From: Mucilaginibacter sp.
GTDB taxonomy: Bacteria; Bacteroidota; Bacteroidia; Sphingobacteriales; Sphingobacteriaceae
Length of the DNA: 64,000 nucleotides
Assembly (NCBI GenBank): GCA_028288025.1
Contig: JAQBOM010000037.1
Span: 1-64,000, forward strand
Direction of reading: 5' to 3'
A program made the position numbers and the translations under genes. Numbering within the stretch: the first letter of the stretch is position 1; the number at the start of each line of letters is the position of its first letter. A model generated the notes under the pieces. That model did no database searches and was not told the origin of the DNA. It was given only the letters and a program-made list of their open reading frames with translations. Below are positions 41,554-50,548 of this stretch, one piece after another.

Positions 41554-42351
41554 ATGCTTATATTCCCCAATGCTAAAATCAATATCGGTCTAAATGTAAT
41601 TGAACGCCGTCCCGACGGCTACCATAACCTGGAAACTGTTTTTTACCCGATCGCGATTAAAGATGCATTGGAGATCGTTGTTTCGGATAAATTGAGTTTC
41701 CAATCTACCGGCCTCGAAATCCCCGGCAGAATGGAAGATAATCTATGTATAAAAGGTTATCACCTGGTAAAAAAGGACTTTGACCTGCCGCCGATAAAAA
41801 TTCACCTGCATAAACATATTCCCATAGGCGCGGGGCTGGGGGGAGGATCGGCAGATGCAGCTTTTTTTATAAAGCTGCTGGATCAAAACTTTGATTTGGG
41901 CTTATCGGCAGATCAAATGATGGGCTATGCCAGGCAATTGGGCGCAGATTGTGCCTTCTTTATCCAAAACAAACCCGTTTTCGCATTCGATAAGGGCGAT
42001 GAGTTTGAACCCGTCAGGCTTGATCTGTCGGATTATAAGATTGTTTTGGTAACGCCGCCCGTACATATCTCCACCTCCGAAGCTTACGGTGGTGTAAAGC
42101 CCGCCCCGGTAAAGGATTCGTTAATGGAGCTTATTTACAAACCCGTTGCGGAGTGGAAGAGCTATATCAAAAATGATTTTGAGGTATCCGTTTTTAAAAA
42201 CCATCCCGTTATACGGGGCGTAAAGGCCGCGCTTTATGAAGCAGGCGCCCTGTACGCAAGCATGAGCGGGAGCGGAGCCTCAGTTTTCGGCATATTTAAA
42301 GAAACTCCCGATCTGCGCGAATTGGAGAGAACCAACCAGGTGTTTTATTAG
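41554..42351 (+). CDS. ispE: 4-(cytidine 5'-diphospho)-2-C-methyl-D-erythritol kinase
   Basis: 265 residues from ATG 41554 (MLIFPNAKINIGLNVIERRP); upstream TTG at 41539 is less likely. GHMP kinase of the MEP isoprenoid route. Motifs: PNAKINIGL, the ATP loop HKHIPIGAGLGGGSADAAFF (P-x3-GLGGGSA), and 'MSGSGASVFGIF' near the C-terminus. Followed by a hairpin-rich gap. Confidence 0.93.
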   Translation: MLIFPNAKINIGLNVIERRPDGYHNLETVFYPIAIKDALEIVVSDKLSFQSTGLEIPGRMEDNLCIKGYHLVKKDFDLPPIKIHLHKHIPIGAGLGGGSADAAFFIKLLDQNFDLGLSADQMMGYARQLGADCAFFIQNKPVFAFDKGDEFEPVRLDLSDYKIVLVTPPVHISTSEAYGGVKPAPVKDSLMELIYKPVAEWKSYIKNDFEVSVFKNHPVIRGVKAALYEAGALYASMSGSGASVFGIFKETPDLRELERTNQVFY

Positions 42352-42504
42352 GATTTCGGATTTTTCGGTGTTATTTGTTTTTTTAGGGCCCTCAAGAAGG
42401 CTTCGCCGTTTCGGAATTTCGATTTCGGATTTGTTAAGCTATCAGGCAGCAAATTGTGCTAATCCTAATATTTAAATCCGAAATTGAACATCCGAAATCC
42501 GACA
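42352..42504. repeat. tccgaaat word repeats after ispE
   Basis: ggatttcggatttttcgg, gaatttcgatttcggatttg and, on the right, aaatccgaaattgaacatcc, gaaatccgac form a set of mutually complementary words that can pair across the gap. Similar runs occur at 24352-24480 and 56714-56770. Confidence 0.5.
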
Positions 42505-43392
42505 TTATAAACCGGCATCTTCTGTCACGCCGCGGCTTATGCCTTCGGCCCAGTCTGTTTCAGACCAGCCTTTGGCCACAGCGCTCAGCAACCGCCCGTG
42601 AATGGTCGATACAAAAGGCATAGGTGTTTCACTTTGCTGGGAAAGTTTAAATGCCAGCCGCGCATCCTTCAAACCCAATTTAGCCGTGAAACCTACAGGC
42701 TTGTATTGCTTATTGGCAATCGTTTTTCCATAATTTTGGAATATCGGTGCACTGAATAGGGTAGAGCCGAAGAACTCAGCTACTTTAAGCCTGTCGAGCC
42801 CGTTTTTTTCGGCCATGGTATATGCCTCTGCCATCATTTCAAGCGAAGCCATGATCATAAAATTACCGGCAATTTTCACAATGTTCGCCCCGTTGGCCTT
42901 TTCGCCAAAGTCGTAAATGCCCTGCCCCAGGCATTCCAGGATCGGCCTGGCTATATCTTTTGCCTGCTGACTGCCCGAAATGCATATCCATAGTTTTTTT
43001 GCCGCCGCAGCTTCGGGTCGGCCAAACACAGGTGAAGCAACGTACCGGCTGCCGGCCACAGCATGTTTTTCTGCAAGCTCAGCGGCCACTTCCGGCGATA
43101 TGGTGCTCATGGATATGTGTACGCCGTCCTTTCGCAGCGTTTTAAGGACGCCATCATCCCCGGTAACGATTTCTGTTACCGCCTCATCATCAGCCAGCAT
43201 AGTAATTACCGCCTGCACGCCTTCTGCGGCTTCAGCCGGAGTTTTACATTTGGTTACAGAATTTTGTTCAAGCGCGTCAACTTTTGACGCAGTGCGGTTA
43301 TAAACCTGTAGATAATACCCTTGTTCCACAAGGTTCTTAGCCATATTGAGGCCCATGCTTCCAAGCCCAATAAATCCAATTTTCTTTTCCAT
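42505..43392 (-). CDS. NAD(P)-dependent beta-hydroxyacid dehydrogenase family oxidoreductase
   Basis: 295 residues. N-terminal Rossmann fold with GFIGLGSMGLNMAKNLVEQG (GxGxxG) and VYNRTASK; the conserved substrate motif 'SPVFGRPEAA' and the catalytic Lys in 'GANIVKIAGNFMIMASLEMM'. It belongs to the 3-hydroxyisobutyrate/6-phosphogluconate-like dehydrogenase superfamily; substrate unknown. Near the LapA-like gene, which precedes it by 6 bases. Confidence 0.87.
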   Translation of the reverse strand: MEKKIGFIGLGSMGLNMAKNLVEQGYYLQVYNRTASKVDALEQNSVTKCKTPAEAAEGVQAVITMLADDEAVTEIVTGDDGVLKTLRKDGVHISMSTISPEVAAELAEKHAVAGSRYVASPVFGRPEAAAAKKLWICISGSQQAKDIARPILECLGQGIYDFGEKANGANIVKIAGNFMIMASLEMMAEAYTMAEKNGLDRLKVAEFFGSTLFSAPIFQNYGKTIANKQYKPVGFTAKLGLKDARLAFKLSQQSETPMPFVSTIHGRLLSAVAKGWSETDWAEGISRGVTEDAGL

Positions 43393-43398
43393 TTTCCA

Positions 43399-43677
43399 CT
43401 AATTAATGTATTCTTTATCCTCATCACTTAGTGTATCTGTTTTGTCATCGGTTTGATATGGGTCGGTGAAGTCTCCGCCCAGGCGGGTAATTCTTTTCGG
43501 CCGGCCAACCAAAAAACCGAGAATAAATCCAAATACAGATACCAGTGTTAACATCACCAGTTTGGAAATGTAAACGTCTTTAAAAAGAATAGTAAATTTA
43601 ACCGTACCGGTATTTTGCATCAATAAAATAGTGATAAAAAATGTGATGAGGATAATGACAATTGTTTTTATGCGCAT
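43399..43677 (-). CDS. LapA family (DUF1049) membrane protein
   Basis: 92 residues. Two transmembrane helices (IVIILITFFITILLMQNTG and ISKLVMLTLVSVFGFILGFL) with the LapA domain signature 'QNT..v.f..l......l..l......GfllG.l.g', then a polar acidic tail (DKTDTLSDEDKEYIN). LapA proteins occur in envelope assembly; role here unknown. It probably co-transcribes with the downstream dehydrogenase gene. Confidence 0.8.
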   Translation of the reverse strand: MRIKTIVIILITFFITILLMQNTGTVKFTILFKDVYISKLVMLTLVSVFGFILGFLVGRPKRITRLGGDFTDPYQTDDKTDTLSDEDKEYIN

Positions 43678-44631
43678 GATGATTTTAGTTTAAACATTTA
43701 ATACAATATCGGTTTTTTTAAGATGTGTTAAAAATCGGGGGATTTTTCCGGCTGTATGATTTAGTTTGAAGAGGAGGGGGAGTCGTTTTAAATCAAGGTA
43801 CGTATCTGACTTTATGCTTTACTTGCTCCAAAAACAAAGCTGATCCCTGCTACTTTAATTTAATTAAAAGTTAATGTTGGTATAGTATTTGAATTGATGT
43901 TTACGGATTGTTGAGGCGCTTTCATAAATGAAGGCTTGTTTTACATCGTAAAATCACAACTGATAAAATCGATTTAAAATCTTGCTTGTTGCATTAACAT
44001 ATCTCCGCGCCGGACCGAAGGCCTTATAGCAGCCGAAACTTTCAATTCCGGGTTTTGGTTTCGATACACTTTGCTATCGGAATGATTCAATATCGGGAAA
44101 AAATAAAAACTTTATATTGATGGCATTATATAACTGAATATAAGCAATTTATATCAAATTTTAAATTCGATTTAAATCAAATGCAAAAAAAGTTAGCATT
44201 TGTAATTTATAAATCCTTTTCGGATGTAAAGTGCGATTCTAATTAACAGTTATATTGAGTTGATTTATAGAAGTGTATGTTTTGATGTGGTTTAGAAAAA
44301 ATATTGTATACAAACTGGAATTTGATTGCTTAACCACGATTTTTGTACTTATTTTTGCATTTTTTATCAGTGCGTTAAATACACTTACCGAAATTGCTTT
44401 TTTACCGTAAGGCAGTTAAATACATTCAGGAAGAGGGAAGTGCCGGTAAGAAAAATAATTGCGTGTAATGCCTGTAATGAGGCCATAGAAGATGCCCGAA
44501 AACTTACCCCCCACTCCACCATTAGAAATGTATGTTGGATATTTTTGATGCATAATGGAACGTTTTTGCTATATTATCGAAGAGGTAAAGTATAAATGGT
44601 TTTAATTTATAGTAAAATTGAGAAGGCGCTA
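43678..44631. other. Long gap without a supported gene
   Basis: About 950 bases, AT-rich. A frame at about 44326-44595 starts with a Phe/Cys-rich, low-complexity stretch and has no support. No repeat family or RNA gene was recognised. It may hold regulatory or RNA features I could not identify. Confidence 0.5.
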
Positions 44632-45540
44632 TTAACGGCTTTTACGCCGTATGATTTGTTTTTGCGCTACCGGAAAAAGGAAGATCGTAGACAGGATAAT
44701 GAGGGCGCCAATCCAAAAACCAATCGTCATTTTGTTCATGTCGCCAAAGAAAACAAATGACATTAATATACCATAAACCGGCTCGAGATTGGTGATGAGC
44801 GCTACCCGGAAAGCGGAAAGTTCGCGCATTACGGAAACGCCTGCTACATATGCAAGGGAAGTACAGATCGTTCCCAGTATCAGTAAATAACCAATGTCTG
44901 CATTTTTTAATAACATCGAGCTGTTAAAACCATGGGTGGCGAGCAAGTATATCGATATCCACACAAAGGCGCCGGTCAGCTCATAAAACGCGATTACAGG
45001 CGCCTCGTGTTTTTTTACCTGGCGGGAATTTATGATGGCAAACAGGCTTGCAAACAAGGCGCTCGTTAGTCCTGCAATGATACCCTTAGTGTATTGGGTC
45101 TCAAATTTGAATATCAAAACGATGCCTGTTATGATTAGCGCGCCGGCTAATATCTCCATCTTCGATACCCGCTTTTTATTAATTAGCGGCTCAAATATGG
45201 CGGTAAATAATGTGATGGATGATAGGCACACAAGCGTAACGGCTACGGTAGATAATTTGATGGAAGCGAAGAATAAGATCCAGTGGCCACCTACCAGCGC
45301 GCCTGTAAACACCAGCTTTAAAAAGGTACTTCTATCTACTTTTATGGCTGTTTTATTAAACTTGAAATATAGAAACAGCGATGATGATGCAATAAGTACC
45401 CTGTACCAAACCAGGCTCACTGCCGAAATGGATATTAAAGCACCCAATATTCCTGTAAAACCCCAAATAAAAACCGTGAAGTGCAGGATAATAAGATTTT
45501 TGTTCAGCCCGCCAGGCTGCGGGGTATTAGCGCCGGTCAT
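44632..45540 (-). CDS. EamA/DMT family transporter
   Basis: 302 residues, ten transmembrane helices expected in two EamA repeats (for example ILHFTVFIWGFTGILGALIS and LILGTICTSLAYVAGVSVMR). Typical end is basic (AQKQIIRRKSR). Substrate not predictable. Its ATG overlaps the stop of the LptF/LptG gene (45540), so it is co-translated as third gene of the tgt-lptF/G unit. Confidence 0.87.
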   Translation of the reverse strand: MTGANTPQPGGLNKNLIILHFTVFIWGFTGILGALISISAVSLVWYRVLIASSSLFLYFKFNKTAIKVDRSTFLKLVFTGALVGGHWILFFASIKLSTVAVTLVCLSSITLFTAIFEPLINKKRVSKMEILAGALIITGIVLIFKFETQYTKGIIAGLTSALFASLFAIINSRQVKKHEAPVIAFYELTGAFVWISIYLLATHGFNSSMLLKNADIGYLLILGTICTSLAYVAGVSVMRELSAFRVALITNLEPVYGILMSFVFFGDMNKMTIGFWIGALIILSTIFLFPVAQKQIIRRKSR

Positions 45541-46646
45541 TATTTGGGTGCTTTTAGAAGTAGGTAATAACCAACAAGGCCGAAAATAATGTTAGGCATA
45601 CATACGGCCACAAATGGCGACATATTCCCCTTTGTAGCAAATACCAACGCAAATTTATCAACAACTACGTAGGTAAAGCAAAGAAATATACCTATCCCCA
45701 GCGGCAAGCCAATACCGCCCCGTACCTTTCGCGACGATATTGAAACGCCTATAAGCGTAAGCACAAACGACGACAGCGGATAGATAAAGCGCCGGTCCCT
45801 TTCATACAACATCTCCTGTAGCGCTCCGGTTCCCCTTATTTCTTCACGGGTTATGTTTCGGTTCAATTCGTTGGTCGACATGGCCGAATAGGCATTGTCG
45901 TAAACAATAAAATCGGTGGGCCGCATGTCTAAAACCGTGTCCTTTCGCTTGCCTGTGCTATCTACATATTTCTCCTTTAACCCGTTGATGTATTTAACAG
46001 TGAAGCTGTTCATCGTCCAAACCTTTTTCAGCGAATCGTAGGATATGCTGTTGGCTACTAATTTTTCCTTTAATTTATCGCCGTCGAACTTCTCTAATAC
46101 AAATTGATAACCTGTATGTAACGTGTTATCATAGGATTGAACATATACAAACGTGTTTTTGTCCAGTTGTATATGCACTTCGCTTTTTGTGGGATCGTCG
46201 GCATTAAACTGGTGCGAGTTTTCGAACGTGATCTTTAGCCTGTTAGTAAAAGGGATGAGGTAAATATTTGCAAACAGCGACACGATAAAAATTAAAGTTG
46301 CACAAACAAAATAAGGCCTTAAAAAACGGTTGAAGCTGGTTTTTCCGCTCAATATCGGAACAATCTCCGTTTGGTTGGCCATTTTCGCTGTGAAGTAGAT
46401 AACAGCCAGGAAATTGATCAGCGGCGATAATAAATTGAGATAAAACGGTATAAAACCAGCGTAGTATTTAAATGCGATCTCCTGTATGGTAGAATGGTTT
46501 TTTAAAAAATTATCCAGGTGTTCGGATACATCAAAAACTACAGTCACCACTACAAATATCCCGAGCGTAAATACAAAGGTGCCCAGGTACTTTCTGATGA
46601 TATACCTGTCAATAATTTTTAAATGCTTTTTTAAAAACTCCTTCAT
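45540..46646 (-). CDS. LptF/LptG family LPS export permease
   Basis: 368 residues. Six membrane helices: the first three at 15-120 (YIIRKYLGTFVFTLGIFVVV, FKYYAGFIPFYLNLLSPLIN), a periplasmic beta-jellyroll (TKSEVHIQLDKNTFVYVQSY on), and three final helices (LSSFVLTLIGVSISSRKVRG, LPLGIGIFLCFTYVVVDKFA, PNIIFGLVGYYLLL). The family moves lipopolysaccharide from the inner membrane with LptB. In Bacteroidota it commonly sits next to tgt, as here with no gap. Confidence 0.9.
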   Translation of the reverse strand: MKEFLKKHLKIIDRYIIRKYLGTFVFTLGIFVVVTVVFDVSEHLDNFLKNHSTIQEIAFKYYAGFIPFYLNLLSPLINFLAVIYFTAKMANQTEIVPILSGKTSFNRFLRPYFVCATLIFIVSLFANIYLIPFTNRLKITFENSHQFNADDPTKSEVHIQLDKNTFVYVQSYDNTLHTGYQFVLEKFDGDKLKEKLVANSISYDSLKKVWTMNSFTVKYINGLKEKYVDSTGKRKDTVLDMRPTDFIVYDNAYSAMSTNELNRNITREEIRGTGALQEMLYERDRRFIYPLSSFVLTLIGVSISSRKVRGGIGLPLGIGIFLCFTYVVVDKFALVFATKGNMSPFVAVCMPNIIFGLVGYYLLLKAPK

Positions 46647-47777
46647 TTATAATCTTTGGCCTAAGCGGTTAACCATCATCTTTTTCCAGTTATAAAACTC
46701 TCCTGATATTATTTTCCCCCGGGCCTCTTTAACTAGCCACAGGTAAAAATGCAGGTTATGCAAAGTGGCAATTTGTGCCCCCAACATCTCGCCCGAATGT
46801 ATTAAATGGCGCAGATAAGCTTTTGTATAGGCCGTATCCGCAAACAAATCGCTATCAGCCTCAATGGCCGAAAAATCGTTTTTCCATTTTTCATTTTTAA
46901 TGTTGATGATGCCCTCTTTTGTAAACAACATCCCGTTACGGGCATTGCGCGTGGGCATCACGCAGTCAAACATATCAATTCCTAACGCAATATTTTCCAA
47001 TATATTGACCGGTGTGCCAACACCCATCAGATAACGCGGTTTTTGCTCCGGTAATATATTACACACAACTTCGGTCATGGCATACATCTCTTCAGCAGGC
47101 TCGCCAACCGAAAGTCCGCCTATAGCATTGCCTTCCCGCTCGTAACCGGCAATCACTTCGGCCGACCTCACACGCAAATCTTTATAAACCGACCCCTGCA
47201 CAATAGGAAACAGCGTTTGCCCATACCCATACTTTGGCTCGGTGTTGTCAAATCGCTCACAGCAGCGCTTTAACCAGCGATGGGTCATCTCAATTGATTT
47301 TTTTGCGTATTGATATTCGCAGGGGTAGGGAGTGCACTCATCAAAAGCCATAATAATATCAGCCCCGATGGTGCGCTGTATATCCATTACATTTTCGGGC
47401 GTAAATAAATGTTTCGACCCATCAATATGCGAGCGAAATGTAACACCTTCTTCCTTTATTTTTCTTACCTCGGTTAGGGAATAAACCTGGTAGCCTCCGC
47501 TATCTGTTAAAATGGGCCCGTTCCAGCCGTTAAAGCGGTGAAGGCCGCCGGCTTGTGCTATAGTATCTAAACCTGGCCTTAAATATAAATGGTAAGTATT
47601 GCCCAGTATGATCTGCGCCTTTATATCATCCTTAAGTTCACGCTGGTGTACTGCCTTAACTGTGCCAGCAGTGCCGACAGGCATAAATATGGGTGTTTGT
47701 ATAACCCCGTGGTCAGTGGTAATCTCTCCCGCCCGAGCCTTTGAAAACGGATCCTGTGCTGCTAAGTTAAATTTCAT
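46647..47777 (-). CDS. tgt: tRNA-guanine transglycosylase
   Basis: 376 residues. Exchanges guanine-34 for preQ1 in tRNA(His, Asn, Asp, Tyr). The motifs GPILTDSGGYQVYSL (Asp as general acid/base), DIIMAFDECTPYPCEYQYAK, YLMGVGTPVNILENI and FDCVMPTRNARNG (catalytic nucleophile) are all present. The Cys3His zinc site of most bacterial enzymes is changed: after the NG the chain reads IKNEKWKNDFSAIEADSDLF, ADTAYTKAYLRHLI with none of the three cysteines, so it presumably lacks zinc, which I believe is common in Bacteroidota. Upstream -7 element TAATTTTG at 47788-47795. Confidence 0.93.
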   Translation of the reverse strand: MKFNLAAQDPFSKARAGEITTDHGVIQTPIFMPVGTAGTVKAVHQRELKDDIKAQIILGNTYHLYLRPGLDTIAQAGGLHRFNGWNGPILTDSGGYQVYSLTEVRKIKEEGVTFRSHIDGSKHLFTPENVMDIQRTIGADIIMAFDECTPYPCEYQYAKKSIEMTHRWLKRCCERFDNTEPKYGYGQTLFPIVQGSVYKDLRVRSAEVIAGYEREGNAIGGLSVGEPAEEMYAMTEVVCNILPEQKPRYLMGVGTPVNILENIALGIDMFDCVMPTRNARNGMLFTKEGIINIKNEKWKNDFSAIEADSDLFADTAYTKAYLRHLIHSGEMLGAQIATLHNLHFYLWLVKEARGKIISGEFYNWKKMMVNRLGQRL

Positions 47778-47787
47778 TGCAAGGGTG

Positions 47788-47795
47788 CAAAATTA
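47788..47795 (-). promoter_or_regulatory. -7 element TAATTTTG for tgt operon
   Basis: The minus-strand TAATTTTG (plus: CAAAATTA) is a perfect TAnnTTTG match just 11 bases before the tgt ATG at 47777. No convincing -33 element. Confidence 0.45.
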
Positions 47796-47942
47796 GCATA
47801 ATAGTTGTAAGTGGTGTATCAGGTTGGCGTTACACAGGTATTGTCGCCATCATACCCCCTTTAAATTACAACCTTTGGTAACCTATAATACCGTTTTTAA
47901 CGTATAACAACCTGCTAACTTATTACCACACTTTCAACTAAA

Positions 47943-47960
47943 TTCCGCAAATTTGCGGAA
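47943..47960. promoter_or_regulatory. 18-base perfect palindrome before the GT2 gene
   Basis: TTCCGCAAATTTGCGGAA is a perfect palindrome with no spacer, immediately before the GT2-sigma-rsmG set. Such symmetry is unlikely by chance and suggests an operator. No regulator gene lies beside it, so the binding protein is unknown. Confidence 0.5.
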
Positions 47961-47976
47961 CTATTTTATACCCGGT

Positions 47977-49095
47977 TTGGAAACATATATACAAGAGGCG
48001 CTATTCATCTTATTCCAGGTTTCTTTTTTTATTCAACTGTACTTTCTGGTAAGTGATCAAAGCGTCCTTGCAGCGTATAAACCGCGGGAAAAGTTAAAAA
48101 AGGTCAGCATCCCTGTATCTGTAATTATCAGCGCCCGCAACGAAGCAAATAATTTAAGAGAAAATCTGCCGGCTATATTAGAACAAAAGTATCCCGACTT
48201 TGAAGTAGTTGTTGTGAACGATTGCTCGTTTGATTCATCCGATCTGGTCCTTGAAGAATTAACAATAGCCTGGCCGCATTTAAAAGTTGTCACGATAACG
48301 GAACATGCCCGTTTTAAAACCGGGAAGAAATTTGCATTGACGCTGGGCATAAAAGCCGCAAAAAACGAACACCTTTTATTTACCGATGCGGATTGTAAAC
48401 CATCGTCGCTAAACTGGATAACACGGATCGCGGCAAATTTTAAAGGAAATGTGCAGATCGTGCTTGGTTATTCGCCGTATACGCGTACCGGAAATTTCTT
48501 AAATTCATTCATACGCTTCGAAACGGTTAAGACCGCTGTAAATTACCTGTCAGCTGCTTTAAACGGTGATGCCTATATGGGTATCGGCCGTAACCTGGCT
48601 TATACCAAAACCTTGTTTTTTAGTGTAAAAGGATTTGCGGCGCATATGCATGTTTTATCCGGAGATGACGATCTGTTTGTAAATCAAAACGCTACGCCTG
48701 GTAATACAGCTATTGAAATGCACCCTGAAGCTTTCGTTTACACCGAGGCAAAAACAACATTAGTTGATTGGTTTCGTCAAAAACGGCGTCATTTTGGGGT
48801 AGGTAATTTATATAAAAGCCGGCACCGGAAGATGCTGTCGCTGGATGCCTTATCGGGCTTTTTATTTTATGTTTTATTTATATTATGCCTGGTATTCAAT
48901 TTTGAACCTTTGTTAGCATTAGGTATATTTATATTCAGATTAATTTTCCAGGTTATCATTTATCGCAAAACATTTAGTAAGTTAGATGGTAAACAATTAA
49001 TATGGTATTTGCCGCTGTTTGATATGGTGTATTATATTTACTTAATTGTTTTTGGATTGATCGGCTCTTTTATTAAAACTATCAAATGGAGATAA
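47977..49095 (+). CDS. Membrane-bound family 2 glycosyltransferase
   Basis: 372 residues if the TTG at 47977 (METYIQEALFILFQVSFFIQ) is used; a TTG at 47953 would lie in the palindrome; no internal ATG is near. An N-terminal transmembrane segment precedes the catalytic domain: VSVIISARNEANNLRENLPA, DFEVVVVNDCSFDSSD, TDADCKPSSLNW (DxD-like), GDDDLFVNQ and RQKRRHFGVGNLY (Q/RxxRW-like). Three more helices follow at the C-terminus (FLFYVLFILCLVFNFEPLLA). Substrate unknown. Its stop overlaps the ECF sigma gene by 10 bases. Confidence 0.82.
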   Translation: METYIQEALFILFQVSFFIQLYFLVSDQSVLAAYKPREKLKKVSIPVSVIISARNEANNLRENLPAILEQKYPDFEVVVVNDCSFDSSDLVLEELTIAWPHLKVVTITEHARFKTGKKFALTLGIKAAKNEHLLFTDADCKPSSLNWITRIAANFKGNVQIVLGYSPYTRTGNFLNSFIRFETVKTAVNYLSAALNGDAYMGIGRNLAYTKTLFFSVKGFAAHMHVLSGDDDLFVNQNATPGNTAIEMHPEAFVYTEAKTTLVDWFRQKRRHFGVGNLYKSRHRKMLSLDALSGFLFYVLFILCLVFNFEPLLALGIFIFRLIFQVIIYRKTFSKLDGKQLIWYLPLFDMVYYIYLIVFGLIGSFIKTIKWR

Positions 49096-49691
49096 ACTCT
49101 AATTTTACTGAAAATGCGAAAAATGATTTTCACCTGGTTGTAAAAGCCCGGCAAGGTAATCAAAAGGCGTATGCTGATCTGATGCAACGGTATAAGGATT
49201 CTATCTACTTCATGGTATTAAAAATGGTTAATAACAGGGAGGATGCCATGGACCTTACGGTAGAAACTTTTGCCAAAGCGTTTGAAAAATTGGATAAATA
49301 CCAGCCTGATTATGCTTTCAGTACCTGGTTGTTCAGGGTAGCCACAAATAATTGTATCGACTTTATCCGAAAAAAAAAATTGAATACGATGTCGATCCAC
49401 GGCATGACGGATGAGGATGGGGAAGAAAAACAACTCCAGATCAAGTCGGATGTGTTGAACCCCGAAGAAACGTCCATCAAAAAACAGCAAACCCAGGAGT
49501 TGAAATTGTTAATAGAAAGTTTGCCTTCCCGTTATCGCAACCTCATCACCCTGCGCTACTTTGATGAATTATCCTATGAAGAAATAGCCATGCAGCTGGA
49601 TTTGCCATTAGGTACAGTCAAAGCCCAGCTTTTCAGGGCACGATACCTGCTCGGAAACATTATCAATCGTGTGAACCGGGATGACATCTGA
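49086..49691 (+). CDS. ECF-type RNA polymerase sigma factor
   Basis: 201 residues. Region 2: FHLVVKARQGNQKAYADLMQ, RYKDSIYFMVLKMVNNREDA, MDLTVETFAKAFEKLDKYQP, 'FSTWLFRVATNNCIDFIRKKK'. Region 4: LPSRYRNLITLRYFDELSYE, EIAMQLDLPLGTVKAQLFRA. No anti-sigma gene lies next to it. It overlaps the GT2 gene by 10 and the rsmG gene by 11 bases; in Bacteroidota this RpoE-like gene is often next to a GT2. Confidence 0.92.
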   Translation: MEINSNFTENAKNDFHLVVKARQGNQKAYADLMQRYKDSIYFMVLKMVNNREDAMDLTVETFAKAFEKLDKYQPDYAFSTWLFRVATNNCIDFIRKKKLNTMSIHGMTDEDGEEKQLQIKSDVLNPEETSIKKQQTQELKLLIESLPSRYRNLITLRYFDELSYEEIAMQLDLPLGTVKAQLFRARYLLGNIINRVNRDDI

Positions 49692-50307
49692 TATCTTAAT
49701 AAAATATTTTCCTTTTCTTACTGCCATCCAGCTTCAACAATTTAATCAGCTGCCCGGTTTGTACACCTTCTGGAACAACCAGATCAACGTAATTTCCCGG
49801 AAGGACATCGAACAGCTGTATGAACGGCATGTATTGCATTCCCTGGGTATTGCAAAGGTGATGATATTTTTACCCGGCGAAAAAGTATTGGATGTGGGCA
49901 CGGGTGGAGGATTCCCGGGCATTCCGTTAGCGATATTGTTTCCGGATACACAGTTCTACCTGGTTGATTCTATCGGCAAAAAAATAAAAGTGGTACAGGA
50001 AGTAGCAAAAGCCCTGGGGCTAAAAAATGTTTCCGCAAGTCATCAGCGCGCCGAACAGGTGAATGAAAAGTTTGATTTTGTAATATCCCGGGCGGTAACG
50101 CGATTAAAGGAGTTTTATCCCTGGGTAAAAGACAAGTTCAATAAACAATCAAAAAATAAATTTCCAAACGGGATACTGTATTTAAAAGGAGGAGACCTTA
50201 CACAAGAAATTGCCGAATCGGGATTAGCCGTTCAGCAATATCACCTCAAAGATTACTTTGAGGAAGAGTTTTTTGAAACTAAGCAAGTGATCTATATAAA
50301 AGTTTGA
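49681..50307 (+). CDS. rsmG: 16S rRNA m7G527 methyltransferase
   Basis: 208 residues. SAM-dependent methylation of G527 of 16S rRNA; loss gives low-level streptomycin resistance elsewhere. Motif I DVGTGGGFPGIPLAILFP, then 'LVDSIGKKIKVVQEVAKALG', 'ISRAVTRLKEFYPWV'. Overlaps the sigma gene start-to-stop by 11 bases, suggesting translational coupling. Confidence 0.94.
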   Translation: MTSDILIKYFPFLTAIQLQQFNQLPGLYTFWNNQINVISRKDIEQLYERHVLHSLGIAKVMIFLPGEKVLDVGTGGGFPGIPLAILFPDTQFYLVDSIGKKIKVVQEVAKALGLKNVSASHQRAEQVNEKFDFVISRAVTRLKEFYPWVKDKFNKQSKNKFPNGILYLKGGDLTQEIAESGLAVQQYHLKDYFEEEFFETKQVIYIKV

Positions 50308-50308
50308 A

Positions 50309-50548
50309 CTACCTGATGGTCAGCGAAGGGTGACCATACAATTCGTATACGCCATTGTCGGCATCGGCGCCCCATTTTTGCCTGGCCCGTTTGTCCCCAG
50401 GAGTATAAACTATAGTTGAATCTGACTTGTCAATATAAATATGTTCGCCGGGCCGCAAATTAGCTTTCAACCTATATTTGGTGCCGTTTACGAAAATCAA
50501 CGGATTGATGTGTCGCTGAATTTTTAAAATACTCTTTTTGGTTCCCAT
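50309..50548 (-). pseudogene. Frame-shifted C-terminal part of the M56 protein
   Basis: 79 residues in a different frame from the M56 gene, overlapping its last 77 bases. The content (INPLIFVNGTKYRLKANLRP, GEHIYIDKSDSTIVY, NGVYELYG) matches the 'plyivDGk...l.P..I..i.v......ngvi.i' plug-like tail common at the end of Bacteroidota M56 proteins. Losing one A from the A7 run at 50548-50554 (minus strand) would fuse it with the M56 gene. So it is probably the rest of that gene after a frameshift (mutation, sequencing error, or programmed slippage). Less likely: a separate small gene. Confidence 0.55.

Noticed and set aside
44326..44595. Frame of 89 codons in the 43.7-44.6 kb gap
   Set aside because: Phe/Cys/Tyr-rich, no motif, no supporting context; judged spurious.
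49218..49490. Antisense frame in the sigma factor gene
   Set aside because: Shadow of the sigma gene.
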